Assembly: GCA_029962745.1 (NCBI GenBank)
Contig: CM057161.1
Coordinates: 8,434,357-8,498,356 of the forward strand
DNA: 64,000 bases
Direction: 5' to 3'
DNA from: Echinometra lucunter
Lineage: Eukaryota > Echinodermata > Echinoidea > Camarodonta > Echinometridae
The notes below the pieces were generated by a model. The model was not told the origin of the DNA, ran no database searches, and saw only the letters and a program-made list of their open reading frames with translations. Positions 11,301 through 22,546 of this stretch are shown in pieces (the stretch's first letter is position 1; every line of letters begins with the position of its first letter). The translations under genes were made by a program, and so were the position numbers.

Positions 11301-14300
11301 TGCATTGCCAATATAAGAATGAGCATAAATACACATTTATGAATTGATTTGATGATCTCGACATGTTGATAGGCAATGGCTTTCAGTGAAAGGAAACCAT
11401 CTTGCCCTCTTAATCATATTCTTCTATTTTATGTTTTTATTTCTGTTTATTGGTGGTTAGAAGCTTTTTAGTCCAAGGAGGACTATGTACCTATATAATT
11501 TTGTTTTTGTGTAGAACGTCTGAGAGACACACTGATTCATGAGCTATGCCATGCAGCAGCCTGGCTGATCCATGGTGTTAGTGATGGTCATGGAAAGTTC
11601 TGGAAGTACTGGTAAGTTTTCAGTTCTACTGTACCTTTTTCGTATGCGCACAATGGAATTTTTTTTTTTTTAACCATTTCTCACCTCCTGTCTCGGTTCA
11701 TCATTGAGCTCTTACATACTATGTATAGATCTTGCTAGAAATACATGTAGTTCCTTCCTTTTCTTTGAAAGAGAATGAAACCATGGGGAAATATACATTT
11801 TAATGAAAAAACAGGATAGAGATAGTAATTTTTGAAAAGTTCCATCAAAATCGGTTACGAAATGAGAAAGTTATGAAAGTTTGTAAAGTCTCAATTTACT
11901 TTCTATGGGGATCCTCAGATTGGCAATGTTGCTTCAAAATGGCAGGTTTGGAATGACAACTCTTAATATGGTATGTTTTATACAAAGATTTTTATTATCT
12001 CCATTATCTCTTAAGATGCTGCTTGTCTCTTTGTGAACTTAACATATGTTGTGTCAAATACATTTTCCCATGATATATCTGGAGCTAAGAAGGAGACATA
12101 CTGCACCTTCAGAGATAATGGGGGAAAATGTGAAATTTTGTGTACAAAACATATAGAGAGTTGTCTTTCTAAACCTGCCATTTTGGAGCAACATTGCCAA
12201 TTTGGGGATTGCCATAGAAAGTAAATTGAGATTTTTCAAACTTTCATAACTTTCCCATTTCTTAACCAATTCTGATGGAACTTTTTTAAAAAATTGCTTC
12301 TCTCTATCCTCTCTTCTTGTTAAAACTGATTTTCCCCCAGGGTTTCATTCTCCTTTAATTTGCATGATATTGCTTCCTGTCATCTTTCTTGATATTTTTG
12401 TAATGTTGTTTCTCTTTCATCATTTTGTCATTTTAACAGAGTTATCTGCTTCTGATCTTCTATATATTTCATATATCATGTTTCTTTTTTCTCCCTTCAT
12501 TTCATTCTTTTTATGCCTCTGCCCACCGTAGGTGGTAGCCGGAGGCATTATGTTTTCGGGTCGTCCGTCCGTCCGTCCGTCCGTCCCGTTTTCGTTCTTG
12601 CGATAACTTAAGAACCGTTTGACGGATCAACTTCAAACTTGGCTCATGTATGCATATGGGAGGGACAATGATCTGATTAGATTTTGGAGTCTCGAGGTCA
12701 AAGGTCAAGGTCATAGAGGTAATAATACACATAAAAATGGCTCGTTCTCGCGATAACTTAAGAACCATTTGACAGATTGGCTTCAGACTTGGCTCATGTA
12801 TGCACATGGAAGGGACGATGATCTGATTAGATTTTGGGGTCACAAGGTCAAAGGTCAAAGGTCATAGAGGTCATTATGTACATAGAAATGGTTCGTTCTT
12901 GTGATAACTCAGTAACCATTTGATGGTTCAACAAACTTGGCTCATGTATGGATATGGAAAGGGCAATGTTCTCATTAGATTTGGGGGTCACAGGGTCAAA
13001 GGTCAAGGTCAAAGATGTCATTGTATAAATGAAAATAAAGCAACATGAAGTGCCATTTATTTCTGATCTGGTAATGGCGGAGGCATAAAGTTCGACCATG
13101 CGTGGTCGAAGTTTCATCTAGTTCCAACTTAACAAGCTCTCTGTCTCTATGTCTTGCCCTTTCAGTTCCCTATATTTTTTCTCCTTTCTGCATGTCCTAC
13201 TTTATTTCTTTTACTTTCTCTCTCTCTATTATCTCTGATCCCTATAAATGAATGAAAATCTATTCCACTACATTTTTGTATGGTGTTTTATCTTTTCATG
13301 ATTAAGTTTCATATATTTTTTTTCAAATCATACAACGATTCCATACCTGCCAACTGTCCCTATTTGGAGGAAAAGGAAAGAGTAATTTACGCCCTTGACC
13401 ACCCTGTGTCCCTATTTTTTGCAAAAATCTATAATAATGTATAGGAAATACTGGAATGTCCCTATTTTTGCTAGTTTCTTAATCATTTGTCCCTCTTTCT
13501 TGACATGCAGGATTGGCAGGTGGGCAATTCATGGTGCCACTTGTCCTGTATTTTAGGATGTAATCAGTAATGTTTTGTTATCATCTCTCTGCTTGTCAGG
13601 GCTGCCAAGGCCAATCTTGCCCATCCAGAGATCCCAGTCATCAAGAGATGCCACACCTATGAGATCAACACCAAGTACAAGTACAAGTGTGTCCAATGTG
13701 GGAACATGTAAGTACAGTATCACAGCAGTCTTCATCAGGTAGTAAGATTATTGTACTTAGTTGTACCCCACCAAACAAAGTTTGAAGGGGGTATATAGGA
13801 ATCGATGTACGGTTGGGCAGGCGGTCAGTCCGTTGCAAATCTTGCGGATCAAACTCCTTCCTCACTTTTCGAAAAATGGCTCATGAAATTTGGCAGACAC
13901 ATTTGTCTTGTGGTGTGAAGATATGTAAGATAAAATTTTTGAATGTTTTTGAAACTGTGTTGCCATGGCAATAAATCAGGGGGAAATATTGTGGATCAGA
14001 CTACTTCCTCATTTTGCCAGCAATGATCAGGAAATTTAGCTCACACATTGGGGCAGGGGTATTAATCACCTTCAATGATATTCTAGTTAATTATGACATG
14101 TACAACCAGGCGTGAACTTTGTTAGGCTTGTTCACATATTAAGCAGCTAACCCCCACAGTACCCCCCCTTTTTCTTTTTATAAATGATATATGAGGCGGT
14201 CAAAAAGAAAATACCACCAGAGGCAAGAATTATCTTTTTTGCTTTCTGGTGGCAAAAAGGTTGGACCAGCCAAAGTCTGATAAAGTTAGGGGAAAATTGA

Positions 14301-15782
14301 ATTGAATTGAATTGAATTGAATATGTTTATCATCCACATAGGAAATTCTTTTTTACATCGGATAAATTCAAATTACAAATAAAAAATGAGGTCATGAGTT
14401 TGCGCAACTTTCCTTTTATTTCAGCTTTGATGCGTTAATATGCATCTCATTATCATTAGGGGTGCGGTTTGTATGTTAACACTAAAAACACCACAAGGAT
14501 TTGCCACAGGGTTTGCAGGTGGGGTTTGCGGCTGGATATCTGAATGAATAAATGGAATTCCCGGTGAAGGAAAAGGAAAGGTTTGTGAGGACTAAGAATC
14601 AAGGTACCCAAGACCAATCAATTCGATGGTATGGACCCGTTTACAATAAGTCAGAATAATCTAGATGTGGGATGTCCACAAGACCAACAGGTACTAAATG
14701 TCAAAGATATCAAAGATATCTTTCTTGTTAATAGAAGGTTCATTTGACAGAAGGTTCACAAGTTTAAAATGCTTGGTCTAATGGATATGTAAGTTTGTAG
14801 ACCTTTGGCTCACAAAGCTGCACCCTTAATGACAATAGGAGTAATCATGTCATTATTTTTATGTTATCCTCTGCTTACTGTAGTAGATTATTTATATTCA
14901 TCTATATCATGTGATGATAATAATAACAATAATATACAGTTCTTGTATAGTGCATATCACATTATGATAACGTCTCAGTGTGCTTCCAAAGGACTTGGAT
15001 ATTATTACCCCAGCTTTACCCCAGTAGCCTTTTACAGCATGCAAGCATTTCAAGGAATGAATTCCTGCCAGGTACCCATTCACCTCACCTGGGTTGAGTG
15101 CAGCACGATGTGGATGAATTTCTTGCTGAAGGAAATTAAATTGTACATGTGTGTGATTTTAATTTGTGAGTTTGATTTGTACACCAGACGTGTATCGGCC
15201 TCTGGACTGTTTATTCTTATTTCTTGACAGTTTTTACTTCAGTAAAACCCTAATATTACACATTATAAAGAAATTCCATTGTGATAACCGCATTTTGGTT
15301 ACACCTGAGATGCAATGCCAAATCTTTGCAAAAAGCCATGCTACAGTGATCTAAATCTATGTCATTTTGGAGAAGGCATTGTAGCTTTTGAGCCTGGCAT
15401 CACTGCAAAAATCCTGTGTGACCCCCTCTCGTAGTTTTGGGCATGAAACTACTTTCAGCATCCACAGTTAAAGTGACTATGAACTGTTTATGACTTAACC
15501 CCTACCTACATTTCCCAACTCTCTTTCAGTATCGGTAGGCACTCCAAGTCGGTGGACACTAAGAGATTCTGCTGCGCCTACTGCAATGGCCGCCTTGAGC
15601 TCCAGCCCACCCTCAGAAAGGACGGCACCCCTGCCAGGGCACGTGGCCCGAATCCCTTTGCCGCCTTTGTGAAGGAGAACTACGCCTCGGTGAAGAAGAC
15701 CCATGTGGCTGCCAAACATGCTGATGTGATGAGGCTTCTCAGCCAGGAGTTTGCTTCCAAAACCAAGATAACAGATTCATGA
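4168..15782 (+). CDS. GCNA: GCNA, germ-cell nuclear acidic SprT-like metalloprotease (5' end missing)
   Basis: Nine exons (4168-5363, 5927-5970, 6865-7073, 8791-8920, 9487-9779, 10697-10826, 11515-11611, 13600-13707, 15530-15782) splice with matching phases to 2460 nt, 819 residues plus TGA. Order of parts: a Lys-rich start (KKKKSKR), a long disordered Ser/Asp/Glu-rich region with hydrophobic-acidic patches such as VYVVDDDD and DDDDIFMI that look like SUMO-interacting motifs, a SprT-like domain with H676-E677...H680 (HELCH) and a third ligand H693 in GHG, a zinc ribbon (CVQC...CCAYC) and an HMG-box-like tail (NPFAAFVKENYASVKK). In animals GCNA acts in germ-cell nuclei on DNA-protein crosslinks. 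No start codon is visible upstream; contig B begins only 1 kb before. The exon 2 donor (5971) is the least certain border. Confidence 0.9.
5927..5970 (+). CDS. GCNA: GCNA small acidic exon
   Basis: After CGGCAG it reads SRYQDSSSDDDFES. The end at 5970 (donor GTGGGT) is chosen because it gives the phase needed by the next exon; an end at 5974 would break the frame. Confidence 0.6.
6295..6628. mobile_element. Inverted-repeat MITE in GCNA intron
   Basis: About 31-bp inverted ends (AAGACGCTCAGTCGTGGGCT at the left and its near-complement ending GTCTTT at the right), 334 bp, no coding content. Confidence 0.75.
6865..7073 (+). CDS. GCNA: GCNA acidic exon with SIM-like motif
   Basis: Acceptor TTTTAG, donor GTGCAT. 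Contains DEAVYVVDDDDFIDD and DDDDEDVFYVKVNN: hydrophobic cores beside acidic runs, the arrangement of SUMO-interacting motifs. Confidence 0.8.
7132..7552. mobile_element. Outer MITE carrying an inner MITE
   Basis: The outer ends are GCGGTAGCACCA... and ...TGGTGCTACC. It contains three copies of TTCTTAAAAGAACT-like palindromes and is split by the element at 7264-7499. Confidence 0.7.
7264..7499. mobile_element. Inner MITE, 38-bp inverted ends
   Basis: Nearly perfect inverted ends starting AAAGGCCCTGTCCCATACTA and continuing through CCGTTTAACGATTCCGTC; 236 bp. Confidence 0.85.
7644..7812. repeat. Long interrupted hairpin
   Basis: Four successive paired blocks: GCAAATAATCACC, GACAAACTATCACTTCC, GATCTGGATG and GCTATCTTT, each with its complement in mirror order. 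It is probably a MITE; the transcript would fold into one long hairpin inside a GCNA intron. Confidence 0.8.
8421..8673. mobile_element. Inverted-repeat MITE
   Basis: Ends AGGGTTTAGTGCAACAAAGG... and the near-complement ...TTGTTGCACTAGACCCT pair over about 34 bp; an inner ACCCATCGGTAAC palindrome lies at the centre. Confidence 0.8.
8791..8920 (+). CDS. GCNA: GCNA acidic exon, second SIM-like motif
   Basis: Acceptor ATTAG, donor GTGAGA. Reads HPTVGSRSGSILTQLLSS and then eight Asp followed by IFMIPK. The phases on both sides match the neighbours. Confidence 0.85.
9487..9779 (+). CDS. GCNA: GCNA exon: linker and start of SprT-like domain
   Basis: A Ser/Thr/Pro-rich linker leads into RYVSDFKRNKDELMQKLFKL and YNESVFENK, the helix that begins SprT-like domains. 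Donor GTAAAC follows at 9780. Confidence 0.9.
10697..10826 (+). CDS. GCNA: GCNA SprT-like domain exon
   Basis: Acceptor CTGCAG, donor GTATGT. Reads FSITWNNRMRKTAGFCFYKK and then RIELSVKVCDTA, the strand pair that precedes the metalloprotease helix. Confidence 0.92.
11515..11611 (+). CDS. GCNA: GCNA catalytic exon (HELCH zinc site)
   Basis: Codons for HELCH are at 11538-11552 and the third zinc-ligand His (in DGHGKFW) at 11589-11591. Both match the HExxH...GHG pattern of SprT-like proteases, so the catalytic residues are intact. Confidence 0.95.
11768..12356. mobile_element. Foldback MITE in GCNA intron
   Basis: Arms of roughly 200-250 bp (AAAGAGAATGAAACC... with ...GGTTTCATTCTCCTTT) carry matching blocks such as AACCTGCCATTTTG and GGCAATGTTG. 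The ORFs on both strands here are incidental. Confidence 0.8.
12515..13105 (+). repeat. Dispersed repeat with three ~155-bp tandem units
   Basis: It begins GCCTCTGCCCACCGTAGG and a (GTCC)n run, then three diverged units that each start CGTTCT and hold GATAACT, TTGGCTCATGTATG and an AGGTCAAAGGTCA-type motif, and it closes with GGCGGAGGCATAAAG. The ends form a short inverted repeat. No coding content. Confidence 0.75.
13600..13707 (+). CDS. GCNA: GCNA exon, first half of zinc ribbon
   Basis: CHTYEINTKYKYKCVQCG supplies the first Cys pair of the zinc ribbon after the protease helix. Donor GTAAGT starts at 13708. Confidence 0.93.
13757..14090. repeat. Fragment of a related GTCC-type dispersed repeat
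   Basis: The opening GTACCCCACCAAACAAAG, a GGCGGTCAGTCCGTTGC block and two diverged inner units resemble the 12515-13105 type. Boundaries are approximate. Confidence 0.4.
14915..15140 (-). mobile_element. tRNA-derived SINE, 5'-truncated
   Basis: Read on the minus strand it has the CTTCAGCAAGAAATTCATCC and AATGGGTACC blocks found in the fuller copies, then a LINE-like end with an (AAT)n tail; the tRNA-like head is missing. Confidence 0.6.
15530..15782 (+). CDS. GCNA: GCNA last exon: zinc ribbon and HMG-like tail
   Basis: IIGRHSKSVDTKRFCCAYC completes the ribbon. The tail NPFAAFVKENYASVKK with an ADVMRLLSQEF helix is the HMG-box-like end seen in animal GCNA. Stop TGA is at 15780-15782. Confidence 0.95.
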
Positions 15783-16230
15783 ATGCAGTGCTTGAAGACA
15801 TAAAGCACATAACAGATTAAACTATTAGCAAAAGATTACAACTGTTTGAAAGGAAGTAAAATAGGAAAAACACCACAAGATAATAGAATTTCATTTCAGG
15901 CAAAATGGAAGAACTGCTCAAATACTACCCTCATATAAGAATTAAAAGCATTATACTGTAATACCTTATTTCATTATTGCCACATGAATTCTTTACTGAA
16001 ACAGTTTGTTTCTACAATTTCTAAATTGCAATATTTGCAAAAATATCAATGACTGATTTCACTTTTAATTTTTAACAGAATTGTTTAGCAGAAAGATAAA
16101 ATACTTGGGGATTGATTTTTGAAAAATATATATATATATATATATATATAAATATATTTTTTCAGGGTTATCTTCCTTTTCATTTCCACTAAAGCATTTT
16201 ATGTATTTAAAAATGTTTGCCTTAACTTTT
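15783..16230 (+). other. GCNA 3' untranslated region (proximal part)
   Basis: AT-rich, no ORF. ATTAAA-type signals at 15816-15821 and 15941-15946 are possible proximal poly(A) signals; a (TA)n run lies at about 16127-16150. No canonical AATAAA is close to the stop. Confidence 0.4.
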
Positions 16231-16960
16231 AGCTCATCTGGCCCGAATGGGCCCGAATGGGCCAGATGAGTTTATGCCATGGCTTGGCGTCCGTCGTCCG
16301 TCATCCATCGTCTGGCGTCCGGCATCCGTCCACAATTTCAAAATGCTTCTTCTTAGTCATTTCTTGTCCGATTTTAAATCCGTTTGCTTTATATGATAGC
16401 ATAGGTGGGGGATTCGAAATTTCTACACAGAATTTTGAAACTCATTGAATATGCTAATAGGTACACCGAACTTCTACACAGAAATTCGAAATTTTGTCTC
16501 AAAAATTATTCATGCTAATTTATGAGAAATTTATTCAAAAAATCATTGAAAATGCTTATTCTCCTTCATTTGTCGACTGATTTTGATTTTTCTTGTTTCA
16601 TCTGGTAGAGCTATATGAGGTACACTGAACTTCTACACAGAATTTCGAAATTTTTCTAGAAAATTATTATGCTAATGTTGCAAAATTTATTCAAAAAAAT
16701 CATGAAAAACGCTTCTTCTTCATTCATTGACCAATTTTGATTTTTCTTGTTTCATCCCTGGTAGAGCTACATGAGGTACACCAAACTTCACAGAATTTTG
16801 AAATTTTGTCTCAAACATTATTTTTGCTAATTTATGCTGCTAATTTATGCAGATTTTATTTGGAAATCTCAAAAACTGCTTCTGCTCCTTAATTTGTGGA
16901 CCGATCTTGAGAGGTTTTTTTTTTTGGGGGGGGGGTTCACTTGGTAGAGCAACATTAGCT
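16231..16960. repeat. Hairpin-headed dispersed repeat with about four tandem units
   Basis: It opens with an inverted pair CTCATCTGGCCC/GGGCCAGATGAG, a CGTCCGTCGTCCGTC block, then about four diverged ~130-150-bp units marked by GCTTCTTCT, TCTTGTTTCAT, GGTAGAGC and CACAGAATTT. It has the same architecture as 12515-13105 but a different sequence. Confidence 0.7.
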
Positions 16961-17557
16961 ACATGGAACTTTTATATTCATTACAGTGTCAGCTTGGTTA
17001 AAATTAAAAATTGCGTTAATTTCTTTGCCGGATGCCGGAATGAGCACCACATCATTGATGTGCTCGTTGTATTAAATAACATATTTCACTGAACTATTCT
17101 CTGGGGGAATAGACATGATGGGTCCGGAAAGATGACAGTATCGTCTAAACAGAAAAAACAAATGAATACAAAACAAGGAAAAATAAACAGAGTAAAAAGG
17201 TATTCTTCCAGGGAGAAAGTTGATTTTTCGATTAGAGAAATTGACGTACAGCTTCTAGTGATGTTAAATGAGTATTTCAAAAGAGGTTAACTTGATTTCC
17301 TGGACAGTTATGTCATTCAATTTTTATTCAGAACAGTATGCGTAAAGAAGTGATCTTATCTTCCTTTTGCACTCAAAATTCATGCAAACATTATCATTGT
17401 GTAGCATTTTACCATCATTGTAGCAATTATCAAAATCATACCCTGTGAACCTTGTAATCCATCTTTTTATTCCAAATCTTCACAGTATTATGTATACAGG
17501 GTAATTTTTCAACACGTTGGTTGACATATATTCGGTGTGTATGTTATGTGTGTTGTA

Positions 17558-17781
17558 CAGTGGAACCTCGTTTTAAAGAACACTGTTATAACAAACTCTC
17601 CTTATAACAAGGCAATTTTGCTGGTCCCGCTTCTTTGTATTTTACTGCTTCATGATGAAAACCCATCGTTTAAAACTGAAACCCCGATTTGATTTTTGCA
17701 ACTTCTAGACACCTGAGATTGCAGGAAGCCTAAGTAAACAAAAGCGCTTATGCCGGAGAAACGATCGACCTTCACAGTTTG

Positions 17782-17844
<63 letters not shown>

Positions 17845-18355
17845 GGAGAAAGAGAAACACGCTGGGGCTACACATGCCTAGTGCACGCGCGACGGGCTAG
17901 TTTATGGATTAAAAAATGTCGCTAGAATCGCAATTTCTGGGTCATTTTGGTTCGTTTGAAGTTTAATTTTGGTTTTCATCTAAATTATGAGTGACTTTTG
18001 GACATGGCAATATCTTAAAACAGGTGAAAGATATATTTACTACTTCACATTTCCTTTCAGGCAGTGCGGTGTTAAGAGTTTGTTAACACTATTACGTAAG
18101 ATGATGAGGAGTGCAGGTGTAATCCAAAACCATCACCTCTCGTGCGAAGATGCTTGTACTGATAAGACTTTTAACATGCCTTTTGGATAGCGGGTAGCTA
18201 TACCCCACCTAAGATGCATAGGATCTTGTGCTAAAGTGGTGGGGTCTATTTTAAACGAGGGATTTCGTAATGTTTTAGCCCTGATATAACAAGATTTCGA
18301 TAAAAGGAGATAATTTCCGTGGTCCAGAGGAGTTTGTTATAGCAAAGTCCCACTG
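17558..18355. mobile_element. pogo/Tigger-like TA-flanked element
   Basis: Ends CAGTGGAACCTCG... and ...AGTCCCACTG inside TA duplications, with repeated TTATAACAA motifs inward. This is the end structure of pogo/Tigger-type Tc1-mariner elements. No transposase remains. A (GA)n tract sits at about 17785-17841. Confidence 0.7.
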
Positions 18356-18602
18356 TACATGTAATGGATTATTTCACTATTGCCCACTCTATAATATACT
18401 GTGTTGTGACTTCTATCATGTAATTTTTAAGATTCATATCATGATTTCTACTTTTGTATCTCCTCCCTGTTTTGAGTAAATATAACGAATTACATTGATT
18501 GTTTAAACTACTGAAATTATGGCAGTTAATTGGCATGAATCAAATTGTTTTGTGAAAAGCGGCACCCCCTGTGCACACAAATTTCCTCCGGATATCCTCC
18601 AA

Positions 18603-18782
18603 ATAGTTGAAACTCCATATAAAGAGATCTGATATAACAGTATTCCTGATATAACAAGGTAATATTCCAGTCCCAGCTCTTTATATTCTACTGTTTTTTA
18701 ACCCTGATATAGTGAGATTCCTGCTATAACAAGGTAATTATGATGGTCCCATGGACCTCGTTATACTGAGTTTCCACTGTAT
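18603..18782. mobile_element. Short relative of the pogo-like element
   Basis: GATATAACA motifs from both sides and a right end CCTCGTTATACTGAGTTTCC ACTG before TA. The left end is diverged. Confidence 0.55.
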
Positions 18783-18988
18783 ACACACGTCACAGGCCTA
18801 TGAACTGTGAAGGAAGATCGTGAATACATTGTTTCATTTTATCAGGTGATTTATATCGTAGATTTACATTTTTATGCTTTGCATTTTAATGCTTGTTGAT
18901 ACTCAGTTCAGGGCATTTTTTTCTTCCAAGATCGTTAAAAATCTGAGTGATATGATTAGAAGATAATGTCAAAAGATCCTTCAACCTG

Positions 18989-19159
18989 GGGGGTGTTTCA
19001 TAAAGCTGTTCGTAAGTTATGCACGACTTTACGCACAACTGGAACATGTCCTTGGGTGCTAATCAGATTCTCAATCATTTACATGTAGCACAAGAACGTA
19101 TCACCAGTCGTGCGTAAAGTCGTGCGTAACTTACGGACAACTTTATGAAACACCACCCT
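18989..19159. mobile_element. 171-bp MITE (GTGTTTCATAAAGC family)
   Basis: Inverted ends GGTGTTTCATAAAGCTGTTC and its complement, with nested CGTAAGTTA and CACGACTTTACGCAC pairs. Related ends occur at 34799 and 35161. Confidence 0.8.
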
Positions 19160-19479
19160 GAAGCCTTACGCTACAGCGTTACAATTATGTTTCTTCTCAT
19201 GATTGTTTCACAGTATTCTAATATTCATGATCATCATGTCTGTTCAAGTAGAAAGAATTATGTAACACAATGGGCCGGAGTCTAACCATAGTCTGAATGT
19301 ATTGGGGAGAAGTAATAGGTCTCAGACAGAGACAATTCCTTTATTAAACGTATGAGATACCACGAAAATCACTTTTGTATGAATGTACCTGCATATGCTT
19401 TTTTATAGAAAGGTAGAGCATTTTATTGAGACTAAAGTAAGGCCTAATTTGATATGTGTCAGGCAGTCATGAATAGACA

Positions 19480-19725
19480 GTATCACTGGCATAAATCCTT
19501 TTTGAGGAGTGGGGGCGATGATTGACTTTTTTTTGTCGAAATTTCTTGAGAATAACCGCTTTTTTGGTTTTAAGAGCATTTCAAATGAAAATTCCACTAC
19601 ATGGCCGTCGTTTATGACATTTTTATTAAAAAAAAATTCACCCACTGATTAATTACAATATCATTTTTCCTTAGAATGAGGGGGGATATTTGTACATGCC
19701 ATTCCCCCCCCCCCCCCGATTTACG
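19480..19725. repeat. Single-unit relative of the 46.6-kb minisatellite repeat
   Basis: Shares TTTGAGGAGTGGGGG, ATAACCGCTTTTTTGGTTTT and the closing GGGGGGATATTTG...CATTCCCCCC with 46610-47110 but has one inner unit instead of about three. Confidence 0.6.
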
Positions 19726-20276
19726 CCAATGGACTGTACAGTCATAATTTTGATCAACTTGATTTTTTTATTTTTGCTTATAGAATGGCCCGTGTCTTGT
19801 TTTAGTGACTCTTTTTCATTATCTTGAGATCCAGCACGGTAGCAAAAATACAATAGGAGAAAGAGCTGAAATCACAGATAATATTTAATCCATGTCTGAT
19901 ATATGTTTTACCATTGATCGTTAATAGTTATTGTAAAAAAATGTAATCACTACACCATTTCTCATGTGCAAATGGCAATTTTTTCAGTAATATTTTGCAA
20001 TTTTTATTCATATTAGTTCATGTTGTATGCATTTTTTCTATTCAAAGTATGTAGAAATGGAAAAAAAAAAAATGTTGCCTATTTGAGGAGTGAAAGCTGA
20101 TAAAATCTTGACCTTCAAAATTCTCTGTATTGCTAATTTAATAATCTACCTCTGCTCTTTCAGCTCATAGGAGAAAAGTCCAGCTGCCAAGGGATTTTAT
20201 TAATATCTGTACAAATTTGTAAATACATGTATATAATATGACCGAGAGAATGAGAGCTGTTGTGCAGTGTTTTGAT

Positions 20277-20282
20277 AATAAA
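20277..20282 (+). terminator. Candidate distal poly(A) signal
   Basis: AATAAA followed about 25 nt later by TGTGTGTTTTGTTTAG, a good downstream GU-rich element. It could end a 4.5-kb GCNA 3' UTR or an unrelated transcript. Confidence 0.35.
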
Positions 20283-20716
20283 GTGCAATGCACATTTGAA
20301 AATAATGTGTGTTTTGTTTAGTAATTTGTATCTATGGCTTATACATGTATGATATATGTATGAATGGTTGATGGAAACTTTCAGCAAGTTTCGCATGAAC
20401 GATCTCTATTTGTACATGACAAAATCCGATTAACATATTTCAGAAATCCAGTAAAGTATTACTTTAAAAATGAAATACTTGGCAATTAGAGTTCAAAGTG
20501 AATTACAGAGGAGGAAAAAAATCGCTTTTAGATCACGATAAACAAATATTTTTCCTCCATCCTTCCAGTGTGTTTTATCAATCAAACTAAAACTAAATCG
20601 AAAATATATTATCATTTTCAATGTGTATCTGCGTTCTATAATGTCAGGGTGAGAAATACTCCTTGGCAAACCCTGGAGTACACATTAAATGCATGGGCAA
20701 AATGTGTCCCCTTGAA

Positions 20717-21080
20717 TAATAATAATAATGATATATCATGATATTTATATAGTGTATTACGTGAATACTACAATGTGCTTTACAATATTACTATTATTAT
20801 CCCTGATCATTGGATTTCTAGCCCGCACATAAGTGTGCACCATCTCCACTCCTTAGGGAGCATTTCTACCATTTTGCACCGTTCACATGCCTACATGCAG
20901 GGCAATGCCAAAGGCAATCACATTGGCTTTGGGCAATCCTCACAGGTACCCATTTGCTCCTGGGTGGAGACTGGCAAATGTAGATTAATATCTTGCCAAA
21001 GGACAGCGCTGTGGCAGGGATTCGAATCCCGGACCTTGTGGGTAACAGTCCAGAGACTTATCCACTGGACCACAACACCT
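20717..21080 (-). mobile_element. tRNA-derived SINE, near full length
   Basis: On the minus strand: a tRNA-like head with A-box-like TGGTCCAGTGGATAAG and B box GGGATTCGAATCC (complement at about 21018-21029), a middle containing AATGGGTACC, and a LINE-like end with an (AAT)n tail at 20717. Confidence 0.8.
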
Positions 21081-22546
21081 CTACAAATCCTTCCTCCCAT
21101 TGTATCCCATTGTATCCCCCCCCCCCCCACCTTGCGCCCCCGGTCATGGGCAGAAACTTGTGTTGAAAGGAGGTAAGGGGATGCATACTTCCTGACAAGC
21201 AAAACCAACACCCCCCAAAAAACCCACAAAACAAAACAAAACACACACACACGCCCATCCCCACACACGCACACACACACGCAAACGAAAAAAAAATAAT
21301 AAAAGGAACAAAATTAATACAAAAACAAACCTCCCCCCCAAAAAAAAAAAAAAAAAAAAAGCGAACATCAACGCGAACAACAACAAAAGTCCTCGGTTTC
21401 TGTCATGCGCCTTTTTACTCCTGAATTATGTGACGAGGATCCTCGAAAATTCGAACGCTGGGGTAATCACATTTTAGGCTCCGTTACCATGGTAACATAC
21501 AATTAACAGAAGTAGTATTGCACTCAATAAAAAAAATAAAATCTAAGATAAATCAGGTAAGCGTCATATATGAAGGATTACAAATGACAAGGAATGAGTC
21601 ATGCCTGGATCGAGTAATGTAGAACAGACATGTGGAAAGGGGGGGGGGGGGGGGGGGGGGGGGGGGGAGAGAGAGAAGTGGTGCTAAAACATAAAAGGGG
21701 GTACAATAATAATGGGGGGCACAATGAAAAAAGCGTTTGGCAATCGTTTTCTTAAGCTCAATCATTGGCGATTTGTTTCAGAAAAATTCCCCGAACTATT
21801 TGTAAAATTCCTCATTCTTTTAACCTTTTCTCTTTTCTTTTTAAGCTTGCTGCAACTTTAAGTCAAATTACAGAACTGAGGCCAGTGAACTTTTACAAGC
21901 GGGCAAGAATTTGCTGTATCATTCTGTCATATTTCGAAAACCAGGAGAACCACAATTGTAATTAGGCCCATATACTTCCCAATTGCCAGCGATGGACAAT
22001 ATCGATTCGCCAGCACGAAATCTTTGTATTCCATAAGAGAACATTTGTTCTTTTGTTGCTATGTCAGACAATCGAATAGCATACTTACGAAGAGTGGGGT
22101 CTTTATTAAGATAAGCCCATCACATTCAGAAGTTTTTCTGATGACCAGATAGCTTTACAGAGGCTTTTCCTAACAAAGCAACAACAAAAGTGTAGGACTG
22201 GTCGACCACTTAGGTCACTCGGCAAAATGAGAACAATTGTTATCCCATTAAGAAGGAATTTAGGAATGTTAACCACCGTAGGCATGGTAATAGAAATCAA
22301 GGGTTTAGTTGACCATCGTATCCATCAACTTGGCTTGGTCTCGGGAGGCTCCTCATCCAGTTAATAATACGTAGGCCGTGCTGGACTTCGAAAAAATCAA
22401 TGATTTCGTTTCTTGGTTTTATGTTTATTTCATTTCTTATTTATGTCAACTCACCCGCCGTAAAATATACAATTTGAGGGCTGCTCGCATCATTTTTTTT
22501 TCTGTGGTTGCTTTCCTCGAATCATTTGTTCAAGGAAAGATCGAGC
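21081..22546. other. Non-coding stretch before the signal-peptide gene
   Basis: Contains (CA)n and poly-A/C tracts at 21240-21360, a run of about 29 G at 21639-21667 and otherwise unique sequence. An AAAATATACA box near 22462 could be a weak TATA element for the gene at 22547; I see no other signal. Confidence 0.4.

Noticed and set aside
20775..21280. ORFs of 120-133 codons
   Set aside because: They lie in a SINE and adjacent simple repeats.
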